Notes: generated from the letters alone by a model not told the origin. A DNA stretch of 64,000 nucleotides from Lysobacter panacisoli (GCF_009765165.1 NZ_VLNU01000001.1:3230247-3294246); one strand, 5' to 3'; positions 18,028 through 26,283 are shown, counted from the first letter of the stretch. Translations and numbers: made by a program.

Positions 18028-18743
18028 TTGGCGGCCTGCTGCATGCGATCGGATTCCTGACCCGCATTCCCGTGCCCGCGCGTGTGTTCGATGATGGCCG
18101 CGCGCGGCGACAGTCGCTGGCGTGGTATCCCGTGGTCGGACTCGTCGTCGGCGTGATCCTCTGCGCATTGGCATGGGCATGGCCGCCTTCGCTGCTGTCG
18201 GCAGCTGTGATGCTGGTCGTGTGGGTGGCGTCGACCGGCGCGTTGCATCTCGACGGACTGGCCGACAGTGCCGATGCGTGGATCGGCGGAATGGGCGACC
18301 GGGCCCGCACGCTGGAGATCATGAAGGACCCGCGCAGTGGCCCGGCCGGTGTCACAGCGGTCGTGCTGGTGTTGCTACTCAAGTTCGCGGCGCTGGCGAG
18401 TCTGCCCGCCCACGCGTGGCAGCTGTTGTGGCTCGCGCCCATGCTCGCGCGAGCGGCGCTGACCGCCGCGTTCCTCACGACGCCTTACGTGCGCAGCGGC
18501 GGCCTTGGCTCGGGCCTCACCGATGCGCCGCGCACCGCCTGCATGACTGCGGTATCGATGGCCGTGGCGTTGTGTGCGGTGGCCGGCGGGCGGGGGATTG
18601 CCGCATTCGCGGTGGCCACGCTCGTGTTCCTGGTCTGGCGACGGGCATGCCTACGCCGACTCGGCGGCATCACCGGCGACACGGCCGGGGCACTCACCGA
18701 GGTCCTCGAGGCCGTCGTCCTCGTGACACTCGCCGCGCCCTGA
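18024..18743 (+). CDS. cobS: Adenosylcobinamide-GDP ribazoletransferase CobS
   Basis: A 239-residue integral membrane enzyme that joins AdoCbi-GDP and alpha-ribazole(-P) to finish adenosylcobalamin. Motifs include 'FLTRIPVP' near residue 11, 'LHLDGLADSADAW' with the metal-binding acidic residues, and 'MKDPRSGPAG'. About six hydrophobic segments follow. Starts in an ATGA overlap with the phosphatase gene and is the last gene of the operon. The next gene, azurin, has its own promoter about 40-90 bp downstream. Confidence 0.95.
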   Translation: MIGGLLHAIGFLTRIPVPARVFDDGRARRQSLAWYPVVGLVVGVILCALAWAWPPSLLSAAVMLVVWVASTGALHLDGLADSADAWIGGMGDRARTLEIMKDPRSGPAGVTAVVLVLLLKFAALASLPAHAWQLLWLAPMLARAALTAAFLTTPYVRSGGLGSGLTDAPRTACMTAVSMAVALCAVAGGRGIAAFAVATLVFLVWRRACLRRLGGITGDTAGALTEVLEAVVLVTLAAP

Positions 18744-18784
18744 TCCCGCCCGGAGCCGACGCACCTCCCGCGGTCAACCGCAGC

Positions 18785-18826
18785 TTGACCTGAATCAAGA
18801 TGCGGGGGCGAACCTGTCCCTACTGT
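18785..18826 (+). promoter_or_regulatory. FNR/ANR box and promoter for azurin
   Basis: TTGAC-CTGA-ATCAA at 18785-18798 matches the FNR/ANR consensus TTGAT-N4-ATCAA with one mismatch. A plausible -10 hexamer TACTGT lies at 18821-18826. If transcription starts near 18832-18833, the box is centred at about -41.5, the usual class II activation position. Azurin genes in pseudomonads are known ANR targets. Confidence 0.7.
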
Positions 18827-18920
18827 TCGCGCAGCGGTGATCGACCCGGAAACGACGGCCAGCCAGGCCACCCGACGCGTCGCGCCGCGTCCCGTGTCCA
18901 TGAAGCATCCAGGAGCCGTC

Positions 18921-19376
18921 GTGAAGAAGTATCCCGTCCCGTTCGTGTTCATCGCCCTGTTCGGCGCTGCCGGCCTCGCGCATGCGAACGGGTGCACCGT
19001 CCCGCTCAAGAGCAACGACGCCATGAACTACGATCGCACCGAAGCGACCGTGTCGGCTTCGTGCGCGACGATCACGCTCGAACTGGTGCACGCCGGCAAG
19101 ATGCCGGCCGCTGCGATGGGGCATAACGTGGTGATCACCGCTGCCGCGGATCGAGAGGGCGTCGCTCGCGATGCGATCAAGGCAGGCGCCGCGAACCATT
19201 ACGCGCCAAAGAACGACGCACGCGTGATTGCCGCCACCACGGTCATCGGCGGTGGTGGGAAAACCAGCGTCACATTCCCCGGAAACAAGCTCACCCCGGG
19301 CGCCGATTACACGTTCTTCTGCAGCTTTCCTGGCCACGCGATGCTGATGAAGGGCAAGCTCGTCGTTACGAAATAG
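18921..19376 (+). CDS. azu: Azurin (periplasmic blue copper protein)
   Basis: A 151-residue precursor of a type I copper electron-transfer protein. I chose GTG 18921 because AGGAG lies 5 nt upstream and it gives a short signal peptide (KKYPVPFVFIALFG... cleaved after 'GLAHA'). Copper ligands are visible: His in 'MGHNVVI', and Cys, His and Met in 'CSFPGHAMLMKG' at the C-terminus. The N-terminal Cys pair (Cys in 'NGCTV' and 'SASCATI') would form the usual disulfide. Probably donates electrons to a peroxidase or denitrification reductase under low oxygen. It ends 5 bp from the convergent QueC-like gene. Confidence 0.95.
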   Translation: MKKYPVPFVFIALFGAAGLAHANGCTVPLKSNDAMNYDRTEATVSASCATITLELVHAGKMPAAAMGHNVVITAAADREGVARDAIKAGAANHYAPKNDARVIAATTVIGGGGKTSVTFPGNKLTPGADYTFFCSFPGHAMLMKGKLVVTK

Positions 19377-19381
19377 ATCGT

Positions 19382-20215
19382 TCACGAACCGCCGATGCCG
19401 GGCGCAGCGGGGCCGCGCCCGGATCGAACAGAGCGCAGGGACGTTCGCAGGTGCCGCAACGGCGCCTTCAGGGGCAGGGCGAATCGCCGGTAGAAGAACG
19501 AAATCATGCGTCGCGACGCCGGTACGCGTCGCGCCAGTCCTTCCTCGATCGTGTAGACGCATGGCGCGCAGACGCCGCACGGCTGGCCGCGCACCGGCGT
19601 ATGGCAGAACCAGGTCATCTCCATGATCTCGCTCCAGCCTGCGCGGTCGGACTCTTCGCCGATGCCGACCTTGTCGATGTGGAAGAGCGGGAAGCTGAAG
19701 TAGCGGAACAGGCGGTACTCGGCCGTTTCCGCATGGCGAGGGTCCGCGCGCACGCTGCGGAATCCAGCGGGATGCTCGAAATCCCTCGCGAACGGTCGCA
19801 TCAACGCCTGCACCTTGTCGTCGATATGCACGCCAAGTTCCATGCCGGTGATTCCGTGCTGCTCGCAGAACGCGGGCAGCCATTCGTACTGGCTGCCGAT
19901 GTAGCTGCGTCGGCGGATCTCGCGCAGGGCGTCGGTAAGTGAGGCATCAGGAACGACATCGGTCACCGCGGAGACACGCAACGGCAACAACAGCTCGCAC
20001 GTGTGCGGGTAGTTCTCACGAAGGTGCGCGGCGATCCGGGCCATCGTGGCCAGCTCGGTCGTCGTCGAAGCGCGCGTCGGATCTTCCAGGTAGTACGGGA
20101 TCACCGGCACGCGATGCCGCAGCAGCAGCTGCAACAGGCGGAACGTCGAATCCCAGCCGCCGGTCCAGAGCAGTTTGACGGCGGTCGCGTACATCGTGTG
20201 GCGCGGTGCGTTCAT
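19382..20215 (-). CDS. QueC-like PP-loop ATPase with C-terminal Cys4 site
   Basis: A 277-residue protein of the adenine-nucleotide alpha-hydrolase (PP-loop) superfamily. The PP-loop is 'LLWTGGWDSTFRLLQ' (residues 15-29; TGGWDS in place of SGGxDS). The C-terminus has Cys204, 213, 216 and 219 in a C-x8-C-x2-C-x2-C zinc-site pattern close to that of QueC, the enzyme that turns a carboxylate into a nitrile through an amide. In QueC the loop is canonical and the length is about 220-230; this protein is longer, and no queuosine genes are nearby, so it is probably a paralogue acting on another carboxylate. It lies divergent to the diiron-oxidase operon. The substrate is unknown. Confidence 0.6.
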   Translation of the reverse strand: MNAPRHTMYATAVKLLWTGGWDSTFRLLQLLLRHRVPVIPYYLEDPTRASTTTELATMARIAAHLRENYPHTCELLLPLRVSAVTDVVPDASLTDALREIRRRSYIGSQYEWLPAFCEQHGITGMELGVHIDDKVQALMRPFARDFEHPAGFRSVRADPRHAETAEYRLFRYFSFPLFHIDKVGIGEESDRAGWSEIMEMTWFCHTPVRGQPCGVCAPCVYTIEEGLARRVPASRRMISFFYRRFALPLKAPLRHLRTSLRSVRSGRGPAAPGIGGS

Positions 20216-20540
20216 CGATCAGAGCGTCTCGTGAAGCCTTCTGCACGGTGCCATCGCCAGATGAAGCGGCATCCGCGTGAATATCGATAACGGCAGATGA
20301 ACCGGAAACGCCGCTATCGCGCAATGAATGCGTCCAGATTCGTTGAAGAACCGTTCGAAACGAGACGGCGATCAGAATTGGATGCAGTGGGCATCGACAT
20401 TAGGACATGTTGGTCAACGCGAAGTGAACTGATGCATCGAATCCGTTGGGTATGCTCGCGACGACGTTGGACGCTTCGTCCCTCCACGCTGCATCGCGAC
20501 GTCGTCGGTCGCGGTGCAGCCTCCTCCTCGGACTGGACGC
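20216..20540 (+). other. Intergenic region between divergent genes, no gene seen
   Basis: About 325 bp, lower in GC than its surroundings, between the QueC-like gene (leftward) and the diiron-oxidase gene (rightward). It must hold both promoters. TATGCT at 20451-20456 could be a -10 for the rightward operon, but I see no convincing -35 and no clear operator palindrome. Confidence 0.4.
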
Positions 20541-21323
20541 ATGTCATTGCAGAAGAACCTGAACGCCCCGGCTGCATTCACCACCGTTCCAAACTTTCCG
20601 AAACCGTCGGACGCATGGGATCGCGAGAGCTTCTGGCAATTCGCGGAACAGGCGAAAGAGGCGACTGAAGCGCTCGCCGACCAGAAGATGAAAGCGCTCG
20701 CACATCTGCCCGTCGATGCGCTGCGTCAGTTCTGCACGCAGTATCGATTCTTCACCATCGACTACATCAGCGATCTCGCCCTGTTGTTGGCGAAACTGCC
20801 GTTTGGCGGCCTGCGCAGCCTGCTGAGCCAGATCCTCTCCGAGGAGCTGGGCGAGGGCGATGCAAACCGCGCGCATCCGGCGCTGTACGACCGTTTCCTT
20901 GCCAGCATCGACGTCGCGCCCGAGCGACTTGAACAACGATTGCCCGCCAACCACGCGATCCTCAGTGGGCTATCGGATGAGCTTGCGCAGCGCGATCCTG
21001 CGTTCGGCGTCGGACTGCGCGGCATGGGTGGCGAGTGTTTGTGCCAGACCTATCTGTCCGTGATGTTCGAACACCTGCGCGTGCATCCGTTCATCCGCGA
21101 CCACGAGGGCAGCATCGACTGGGAGTTCTGGACGATCCATACCGGCGAGGAAGACATCGTCCACGGCGAGCTCACCCGCGCCGCCATCGACCAGTACATC
21201 CGCGAGGAGCCTGCGGTGCTGCCGGAGCTCGCACGGGGTTACGAACGCAGCATCACCGCTTGGAACCAGTTCTGGGAGAACATCTTCGACGCCTGCGTGC
21301 AGCGTCCGAGAACGGTGTCATGA
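20541..21323 (+). CDS. Haem-oxygenase-like diiron oxidase (HDO/iron-containing redox enzyme)
   Basis: A 260-residue, all-helical protein with the ligand pattern of haem-oxygenase-like diiron oxidases. Candidates are 'SEELGEGDANRAHPALYDRFL' (Glu101/102 and His112), Glu165 in 'GGECLCQ', and His200 with 'GEEDIVHGE' (Glu204, Asp205, His208). Enzymes of this group cleave C-C or C-N bonds, make alkenes, or N-oxygenate amines and amino acids. ATG 20541 is preferred over a longer frame starting at 20514. It overlaps the next gene by 4 bp. The linked aminotransferase and VOC protein suggest an amine or amino-acid-derived substrate, but this is inference. Confidence 0.75.
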   Translation: MSLQKNLNAPAAFTTVPNFPKPSDAWDRESFWQFAEQAKEATEALADQKMKALAHLPVDALRQFCTQYRFFTIDYISDLALLLAKLPFGGLRSLLSQILSEELGEGDANRAHPALYDRFLASIDVAPERLEQRLPANHAILSGLSDELAQRDPAFGVGLRGMGGECLCQTYLSVMFEHLRVHPFIRDHEGSIDWEFWTIHTGEEDIVHGELTRAAIDQYIREEPAVLPELARGYERSITAWNQFWENIFDACVQRPRTVS

Positions 21324-21739
21324 CGCAGATCACCCAGTTCCACCTCGCGTTCCCGGTGCGCGACCTCGACGAGGCGCGCCGGTTCTACGGCGGCGTGATG
21401 GGCTGTCCGATGGGGCGCAGCGACGTGTCGTACCAGGACTTCGATTTCTTCGGCCATCACCTCGTCGCGCACATTTCCGGCGAAGGCAAGCCGCTGCAGG
21501 GCGGCCGCTTCGACGGAGAGGATGTGCCGATCCCGCATTTCGGCATGAACCTCGATCGCGAGGCCTGGGAGGCGTTGGCACGGCGATTGCGCGATGCCGG
21601 GATCGCCTTCCACGAAGAGCCGCACTTGCGCCTGAAGGGCAAGCCGGGCCAGCATGTGACGATGTTCCTGTTCGATCCGTCGGGCAACGCGCTGGAATTC
21701 AAGTCGTTCGACGATCCGGAGCAGACCTTCATTCCCTGA
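21320..21739 (+). CDS. VOC-superfamily (glyoxalase/dioxygenase-like) protein
   Basis: A 139-residue vicinal-oxygen-chelate protein. It has the paired beta-alpha-beta-beta-beta modules: 'FHLAFPVRDLDEARRFYGGV' opens module 1 with the first metal-ligand His8, 'HFGMNLD' starts module 2 with a second His, and the C-terminal ligand Glu is in 'GNALEFKSF'. The length and the 'DLDEARRFYGGVMGC' type resemble small dioxygenase-like members. It overlaps the diiron-oxidase gene (ATGA) and is 12 bp before the aminotransferase, so the three act as an operon. Possible reactions are ring cleavage, isomerisation or epimerisation of the oxidised product; not assignable. Confidence 0.8.
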   Translation: MTQITQFHLAFPVRDLDEARRFYGGVMGCPMGRSDVSYQDFDFFGHHLVAHISGEGKPLQGGRFDGEDVPIPHFGMNLDREAWEALARRLRDAGIAFHEEPHLRLKGKPGQHVTMFLFDPSGNALEFKSFDDPEQTFIP

Positions 21740-21751
21740 GCGGAGCGGTCC

Positions 21752-23140
21752 ATGCGCGAGGTCGTCGACAGCGTGCGCGAATCCACAGTGGACGTGGAGC
21801 GCGCGGTGCCCTCACAGGCGCGGCGCGACGATCGCCGCCATATCCTGCATTCGTGGTCGTCGCACGCGAAGCTCGAACCGACGGTCGTCGTCGGCGCGCA
21901 GGGTGTGCATTTCGTGGACGAGGAAGGACGTCGCTGGCTCGACTTTTCCAGCCAGCTCGTCAACGTCAACGTGGGCCACCAGCATCCCCGGCTGGTTGAA
22001 GCGATCCGGGCACAGGCGGACAAGCTCTGCACGATCGCGCCGTATCACGCCAACGAAGCGACAAGCGAGGCCGCGCGATTGATCGCCGAGGTCGCGCCGG
22101 ACGGGCTCGACCGCGTGTTCTTCACCAACGGCGGGGCGGAGGCGGTCGAGAACGCGATCCGCATGGCGCGCCTGCACACGGGGCGCCATAAGATTCTCAC
22201 CGCGTATCGCAGCTACCACGGCGCGACCGCCGGCGCGATCGCGGCGAGCGGCGATCCACGACGCTGGCCGTCGGAGCCGGGCGCGCCGGGCATCGCGCGT
22301 TTCTGGGGTCCCTATCCATACCGATCGTCGTTCCATGCGGCGAACGAGCGCGAGGAATGCGAACGCGCGCTCGCTCACTTGGCCGACACGATCATGGTCG
22401 AAGGACCGAAGACCATCGCGGCGATCCTCATCGAGTCCGTCGTCGGTGCGAACGGCGTGCTCGTTCCGCCGGATGGCTACCTGCGCGGCGTGCGCGAACT
22501 GTGCGATGCGCACGGGATCGTGATGATCGCCGACGAGGTGATGGTCGGGTTCGGTCGTTGCGGCGAGTGGTTCGCGGTCGACCACTGGAACGTGGTGCCG
22601 GACCTGATCACCTTCGCCAAAGGCGTCAACTCGGGCTATGTGCCGTTGGGCGGCGTGATCATGAACGAGGCGATCTCAGCGACATTCGCCGAGCGCGCCT
22701 ATCCGGGCGGACTCACCTATGCCGGCCATCCGTTGGCCTGTGCCGCGGCGGTCGCCTGCATCGGGATCTATCGCGACGAAGACCTCGTGACGCATGCGCG
22801 CAGGCTGGGCAAGGAAGTGATCGCGCCGGCGTTGCTGGCGATGCTTGAGCGGCATCCCAGTGTCGGCGATGTGCGTGGGCTGGGCGCGTTCTGGGCGATT
22901 GAGCTGGTACGCGACACGACGACGCGCGAGCCGATGGTTCCGTTCAACGCGGCCGGTGCCGACAACGCGCCGATGATCGAGTTCGCGAACGCCTGCAAGC
23001 AGTATGGACTATGGCCGTTCGTCGCATCCAACCGCCTGCACCTCGCGCCGCCTCTGGTCATTGACGAAGCGACGTTGCGCGACGGACTGGCGATCATCGA
23101 CGAAGCGTTGTCGGTGGCGGATCGACACTGCTCGTCGTAG
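21752..23140 (+). CDS. Class III PLP aminotransferase
   Basis: A 462-residue omega-aminotransferase. The fold-type I features are clear: 'FTNGGAEAVENAIRMAR' (phosphate-binding and helix), 'YHGATAGAIAASG', 'IADEVMVGFGRCGEWFA' with the PLP Asp, and the Schiff-base Lys in 'TFAKGVNSGYVPLGG'. It resembles the taurine-pyruvate and beta-alanine-pyruvate type transaminases, which act on terminal amines. ATG 21752 is 12 bp after the VOC gene. A perfect stem-loop follows the stop. The real amine donor and acceptor are unknown. Confidence 0.88.
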   Translation: MREVVDSVRESTVDVERAVPSQARRDDRRHILHSWSSHAKLEPTVVVGAQGVHFVDEEGRRWLDFSSQLVNVNVGHQHPRLVEAIRAQADKLCTIAPYHANEATSEAARLIAEVAPDGLDRVFFTNGGAEAVENAIRMARLHTGRHKILTAYRSYHGATAGAIAASGDPRRWPSEPGAPGIARFWGPYPYRSSFHAANEREECERALAHLADTIMVEGPKTIAAILIESVVGANGVLVPPDGYLRGVRELCDAHGIVMIADEVMVGFGRCGEWFAVDHWNVVPDLITFAKGVNSGYVPLGGVIMNEAISATFAERAYPGGLTYAGHPLACAAAVACIGIYRDEDLVTHARRLGKEVIAPALLAMLERHPSVGDVRGLGAFWAIELVRDTTTREPMVPFNAAGADNAPMIEFANACKQYGLWPFVASNRLHLAPPLVIDEATLRDGLAIIDEALSVADRHCSS

Positions 23141-23151
23141 CGATGCCAGGA

Positions 23152-23180
23152 CATCGCCATCCGATGATCGGATGGCGATG
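23152..23180. terminator. Perfect 14-bp inverted repeat between convergent genes
   Basis: CATCGCCATCCGAT (23152-23165), a single G, then its exact reverse complement (23167-23180). It lies between the stops of the aminotransferase and the tautomerase and can fold in both transcripts. There is no T-run on either side, so it may work as a bidirectional or Rho-assisted terminator. Confidence 0.6.
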
Positions 23181-23195
23181 GTTCGGCGAAGGGCG

Positions 23196-23429
23196 CTACT
23201 TCTTTGCAGCCAGTCTCCGGCGGAGTTCGGGAACGGGCAGGCCGCCCCAGCCCCAGTTCTCCAGTGGCACTTCCTCGATCACGACGAAGGTCGAGTCGAG
23301 CGGCTTGTTCAGCACGTTCAGCAGTACCTCGCTGACGCCCTTGATCAGCGCCGCCTTCTCTTCGTCCGTGGGTGCGTCGCGTCCCGGGGCGGTGCCTTCG
23401 CGGGTGATCTGGATGTTGACGATGGGCAT
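23196..23429 (-). CDS. 4-oxalocrotonate tautomerase family protein
   Basis: A 77-residue small tautomerase. The catalytic amino-terminal Pro follows the initiator Met ('MPIVNIQITREG'), and 'TDEEKAALIKGVSEVLLNVL' and 'VVIEEVPLENWGWGG' match the family. AGGAG is 6 nt upstream of ATG 23429. Members shift double bonds in 2-hydroxymuconate-type dienols or related enols. It lies 32 bp after the SDR gene on the same strand, so the two are likely co-transcribed. Confidence 0.9.
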   Translation of the reverse strand: MPIVNIQITREGTAPGRDAPTDEEKAALIKGVSEVLLNVLNKPLDSTFVVIEEVPLENWGWGGLPVPELRRRLAAKK

Positions 23430-23461
23430 GGCGTTCTCCTGATGGGAGGTGGACGGGCGCG

Positions 23462-24172
23462 TCAGTGTCCGGCGCTCTGGCCACCATCGACGTGAAGGAT
23501 CTCGCCTGTCACGAACCCCGCGGACTCGAGGTACAGCACGGCCTGCACGACTTCGTCGATCTCGCCGAGGCGACCGGTCGGATGCAGGGCGGCGAGCCAC
23601 TCGTGCGTCTCCGGCGCATGCATCGGCGTGCGGATCACGCCCGGCGAGACGGCGTTCACGCGGATGCCGCGCTTGGCGTACTCGATGGCGAGTGAACGCG
23701 TGGCCGCGTTGAGGCCGCCCTTGGTGAGCGAGGCGAGGACCGACGGCACACCATCGATGGCGTGGTCGACGAGGCTGGTCGTGATGCTGACTACGTGGCC
23801 ACTGCCTTGTTTCTCCATCTGCGAAAGGGCCGCCTGAGTGACGTGGAAGAAGCCGTCGACGTTCACCGCCAGCGTGCTCGCATAATCCTGCGGTGTGTAC
23901 TGGGTGAACGGCTTGGCGAGGAACACGCCGGCATTGTTGACCAGTGTGTCGATCCGGCCGAAGCGCGTCAGGCCTTCGCTCACGATGCGCTCGGCGACGG
24001 CGCGATCGCCGATGTCGCCGGCGACGGTGAGGATGTCGGGATCGTTCGACGGCTTGATGTTGCGCGAGTTGGCGACGACGAAGTAGTCGCGATCGCGGAA
24101 TGCCTGTACGAGGCCGGCGCCGATGCCTTGCGATGCGCCGGTGACGATGGCGACCTTGCGGGAAGTGCTCAT
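23462..24172 (-). CDS. SDR-family oxidoreductase lacking the usual catalytic Tyr
   Basis: A 236-residue Rossmann protein of the short-chain dehydrogenase/reductase family. The nucleotide-binding motif 'TGASQGIG' (residues 11-18) and 'NNAG' are intact, as are 'SITTS' (catalytic Ser region), 'AKRGIRVNAVSPGVIRTPM' and the C-terminal 'GEILHVDGGQSAGH'. The active-site YxxxK is not normal: the conserved Lys is in 'LASLTKGGLNA', with Ala where Tyr is expected. It may therefore be a divergent SDR subgroup with another acid/base or no redox activity. It belongs to a leftward group with the tautomerase and is likely controlled by the adjacent LysR regulator. Confidence 0.82.
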   Translation of the reverse strand: MSTSRKVAIVTGASQGIGAGLVQAFRDRDYFVVANSRNIKPSNDPDILTVAGDIGDRAVAERIVSEGLTRFGRIDTLVNNAGVFLAKPFTQYTPQDYASTLAVNVDGFFHVTQAALSQMEKQGSGHVVSITTSLVDHAIDGVPSVLASLTKGGLNAATRSLAIEYAKRGIRVNAVSPGVIRTPMHAPETHEWLAALHPTGRLGEIDEVVQAVLYLESAGFVTGEILHVDGGQSAGH

Positions 24173-24316
24173 GGTTGACTCCAGTGTGAGGGGAGCCGGA
24201 ATGCCGTCGGCACAGGCCGGCGGCTCCGACGCGACTCAATCTGGGATCACGGCACCCACGACGGAATCCACGTCGCGCGGCAGACATTCTTCCGCGCGGC
24301 GGTGCAATCGGGTCGG

Positions 24317-25234
24317 TCAGCGCGGCGTATCGAGGCCCGCGTAAGCCGCGCGCAGGCGGGGCAGGGCGAAGTCGACGAACGCACGGACCTTCGGCACCGC
24401 AAGGCGTCCGTGCGGCGACACCAGGCTCACCGGGATCGGTGGCGGTTCGGCATCGGCAAGGATGATGCGCAGTGCGTCGTCGGCGACTTCCGGGGCGACG
24501 TGGTACGAGAACAGGCGCGCGACGCCGTGGCCGGCAACGGCCGAGGCGATCGCGGCACGCACGTTGTTCACCACCAGTCGCGGCGTGAACGATACCGAAC
24601 GCGCCACGGCCGATCCTTCGAGCGGCGGGAAACTCCACGAATCCTGGCCCATGTGCGCCATCGCGATGATCGGGTGCTTCGCCAGGTCAGACGGGTCGTC
24701 GATGCGCGGGTGCGAGTCGAGATAGCGCGGCGCGGCGACCACGACGCGCCGTACTTCGCCTATCCGCTGCGCCACCAGCGTGGAATCGGCGAGGTGAGTG
24801 ATGCGCAGCGCGAGGTCCATCCCTTCGTCGATCAGGTTGACCGGGCGCTCCAACAGATGCATCCGCACGTTGACGGTCGGATGTTCGTCCATGAACGCGT
24901 CGACGATGGGACGCAGGATCTCCACACCGGAGAACACGGTCGAGGTGATGGTCAGCGTGCCGCGCGGGACCGAGCGTTCACCGGCGGCCTGCCGGTCGGC
25001 TTCGTCGAGGTCGGCCAGCACCTTGCGGCAGGCGGCGGCGTAGCGTTCACCGGCCTCGCTGAGCTTGATCGAGCGCGTGGTCCGGTGCAGCAGCGGAACG
25101 CCGACGTGCGCTTCGAGGAACGCGACGGCGCGACTCACCGCGGCTGCCGAGCGTCCGGTGCGACGACTCGCACCGGCGAGGCTGCCTTCGTCCAGCGCGG
25201 CGATGAACACCTTCATCGCATCGATGCGGTCCAC
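24317..25234 (-). CDS. LysR-type transcriptional regulator
   Basis: A 305-residue LysR regulator. The winged helix-turn-helix is at about residues 5-60 ('FIAALDEGSLAGASRRTGRSAAAVSRAVAFLE', then 'LLHRTTRSIKLSEAG'), followed by an effector-binding domain of two Rossmann-like lobes. I chose GTG 25234, which has GGGAG upstream, over the longer frame to 25279. It is most similar to the group that controls nearby quinone, SDR and tautomerase genes. It precedes the SDR gene on the same strand with a 144-bp gap, so it is probably not the first gene of a strict operon. Confidence 0.88.
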   Translation of the reverse strand: MDRIDAMKVFIAALDEGSLAGASRRTGRSAAAVSRAVAFLEAHVGVPLLHRTTRSIKLSEAGERYAAACRKVLADLDEADRQAAGERSVPRGTLTITSTVFSGVEILRPIVDAFMDEHPTVNVRMHLLERPVNLIDEGMDLALRITHLADSTLVAQRIGEVRRVVVAAPRYLDSHPRIDDPSDLAKHPIIAMAHMGQDSWSFPPLEGSAVARSVSFTPRLVVNNVRAAIASAVAGHGVARLFSYHVAPEVADDALRIILADAEPPPIPVSLVSPHGRLAVPKVRAFVDFALPRLRAAYAGLDTPR

Positions 25235-25315
25235 GTTCGCTCCCGGTCCTTGCCATCGTGCCTGCGTGGATTTGACCACCTTGTACGTGTTGCCGTCATC
25301 CGGACGCGGGCGCGT

Positions 25316-26239
25316 TCATGCGACCGGTCGGGCGAATTGCGCGGCGTTGCGGCGGACGAATTCGCTCACGCTCATCGGTCCCTGGCCGGTCAGGCGCAGC
25401 AGGTCGTCGGTCATGCGGTCGTAACGCCCCTGCTGGTGCAGGTCGGCCATCGCGGTGAGGTGGTCGAGCAGGTGCGCAGGGACGCCGATCTGGCGCAGCG
25501 TGTCGCCCCACGCGGCGACCGGCACGTCGCGGTAGCGGATCGTGCGTCCAAGCGCTTCGGAGAACGCCTTGGCGTGGTGTTCGACATTCGCCGACTCGAA
25601 GCCGGTGAGGTTGTAGACGTGGCCGATGTGCGGCGCCGGATCGTCGAGGATCGCGGCGACCGCGCGAGCGACGTCGATGGCGGAAATCGGCGAGGTGCGC
25701 GCATCGCCGAGCGGCAGCACCAGCTCGTCGCGTTCGCGCACGCCGGCGGCGACCAGGCGCAGGAAGAAGCCTTCCAGGAACACGGTCGGACGAACGGTGA
25801 TCACCGGCAGACCCGACCACGCCAGCGCCTGTTCGGCGAGCCAGTGCAGCTTGTGCTGCGGGCTCGGCGTCGTCTCGCTGATGCTCATCTGGGTGACGGT
25901 CATCTGCGACATGTTCACGAACGCTTCGACGCCGTGGTGGCGTGCGACGGCGGCGACGTTGATCGTCGCTTCGAGGTAGGCCGGCGAGACCGACATGCCG
26001 AAGTACAGGCGCGACACGCCTTCGATCGCGCGGTGCATCGAGGCGAGGTCGGTCAGGTCGCCCTGCACGACTTCGGCGCCGAGGTCGCGCAGTTGCTGGG
26101 CGCGTTCGTCTTCGCGGCGGACCAGTGCGCGGACGCGATGGCCCTTCTCGATCAGCATCGTCGTGATGTTGCGGCCGACCGCGCCGATGTCGCCGGCGGC
26201 GCCGGTCACGAGGATGGGACGTTGCTCATGGATGTTCAT
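25316..26239 (-). CDS. NmrA-like NAD(P)-binding protein
   Basis: A 307-residue atypical SDR of the NmrA/quinone-oxidoreductase (QorB/YtfG-like) group. N-terminal 'ILVTGAAGDIGAVGRNITTML' is a GxxGxxG nucleotide-binding motif, followed by 'RALVRREDERAQQLRDLGAEVVQGDL', 'VNMSQM' and 'VITVRPTVFLEGF'. There is no YxxxK pair, as is usual for NmrA-like sensors. Starts at ATG 26239. It lies 44 bp after the MFS gene stop on the same strand, and both sit between two LysR genes. It may sense the redox state of dinucleotides or reduce quinones; not settled from sequence. Confidence 0.8.
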   Translation of the reverse strand: MNIHEQRPILVTGAAGDIGAVGRNITTMLIEKGHRVRALVRREDERAQQLRDLGAEVVQGDLTDLASMHRAIEGVSRLYFGMSVSPAYLEATINVAAVARHHGVEAFVNMSQMTVTQMSISETTPSPQHKLHWLAEQALAWSGLPVITVRPTVFLEGFFLRLVAAGVRERDELVLPLGDARTSPISAIDVARAVAAILDDPAPHIGHVYNLTGFESANVEHHAKAFSEALGRTIRYRDVPVAAWGDTLRQIGVPAHLLDHLTAMADLHQQGRYDRMTDDLLRLTGQGPMSVSEFVRRNAAQFARPVA

Positions 26240-26283
26240 GGGAGTTCACTTACGTATCGGTGAGGAAGGGAGATGTCGGGCTT

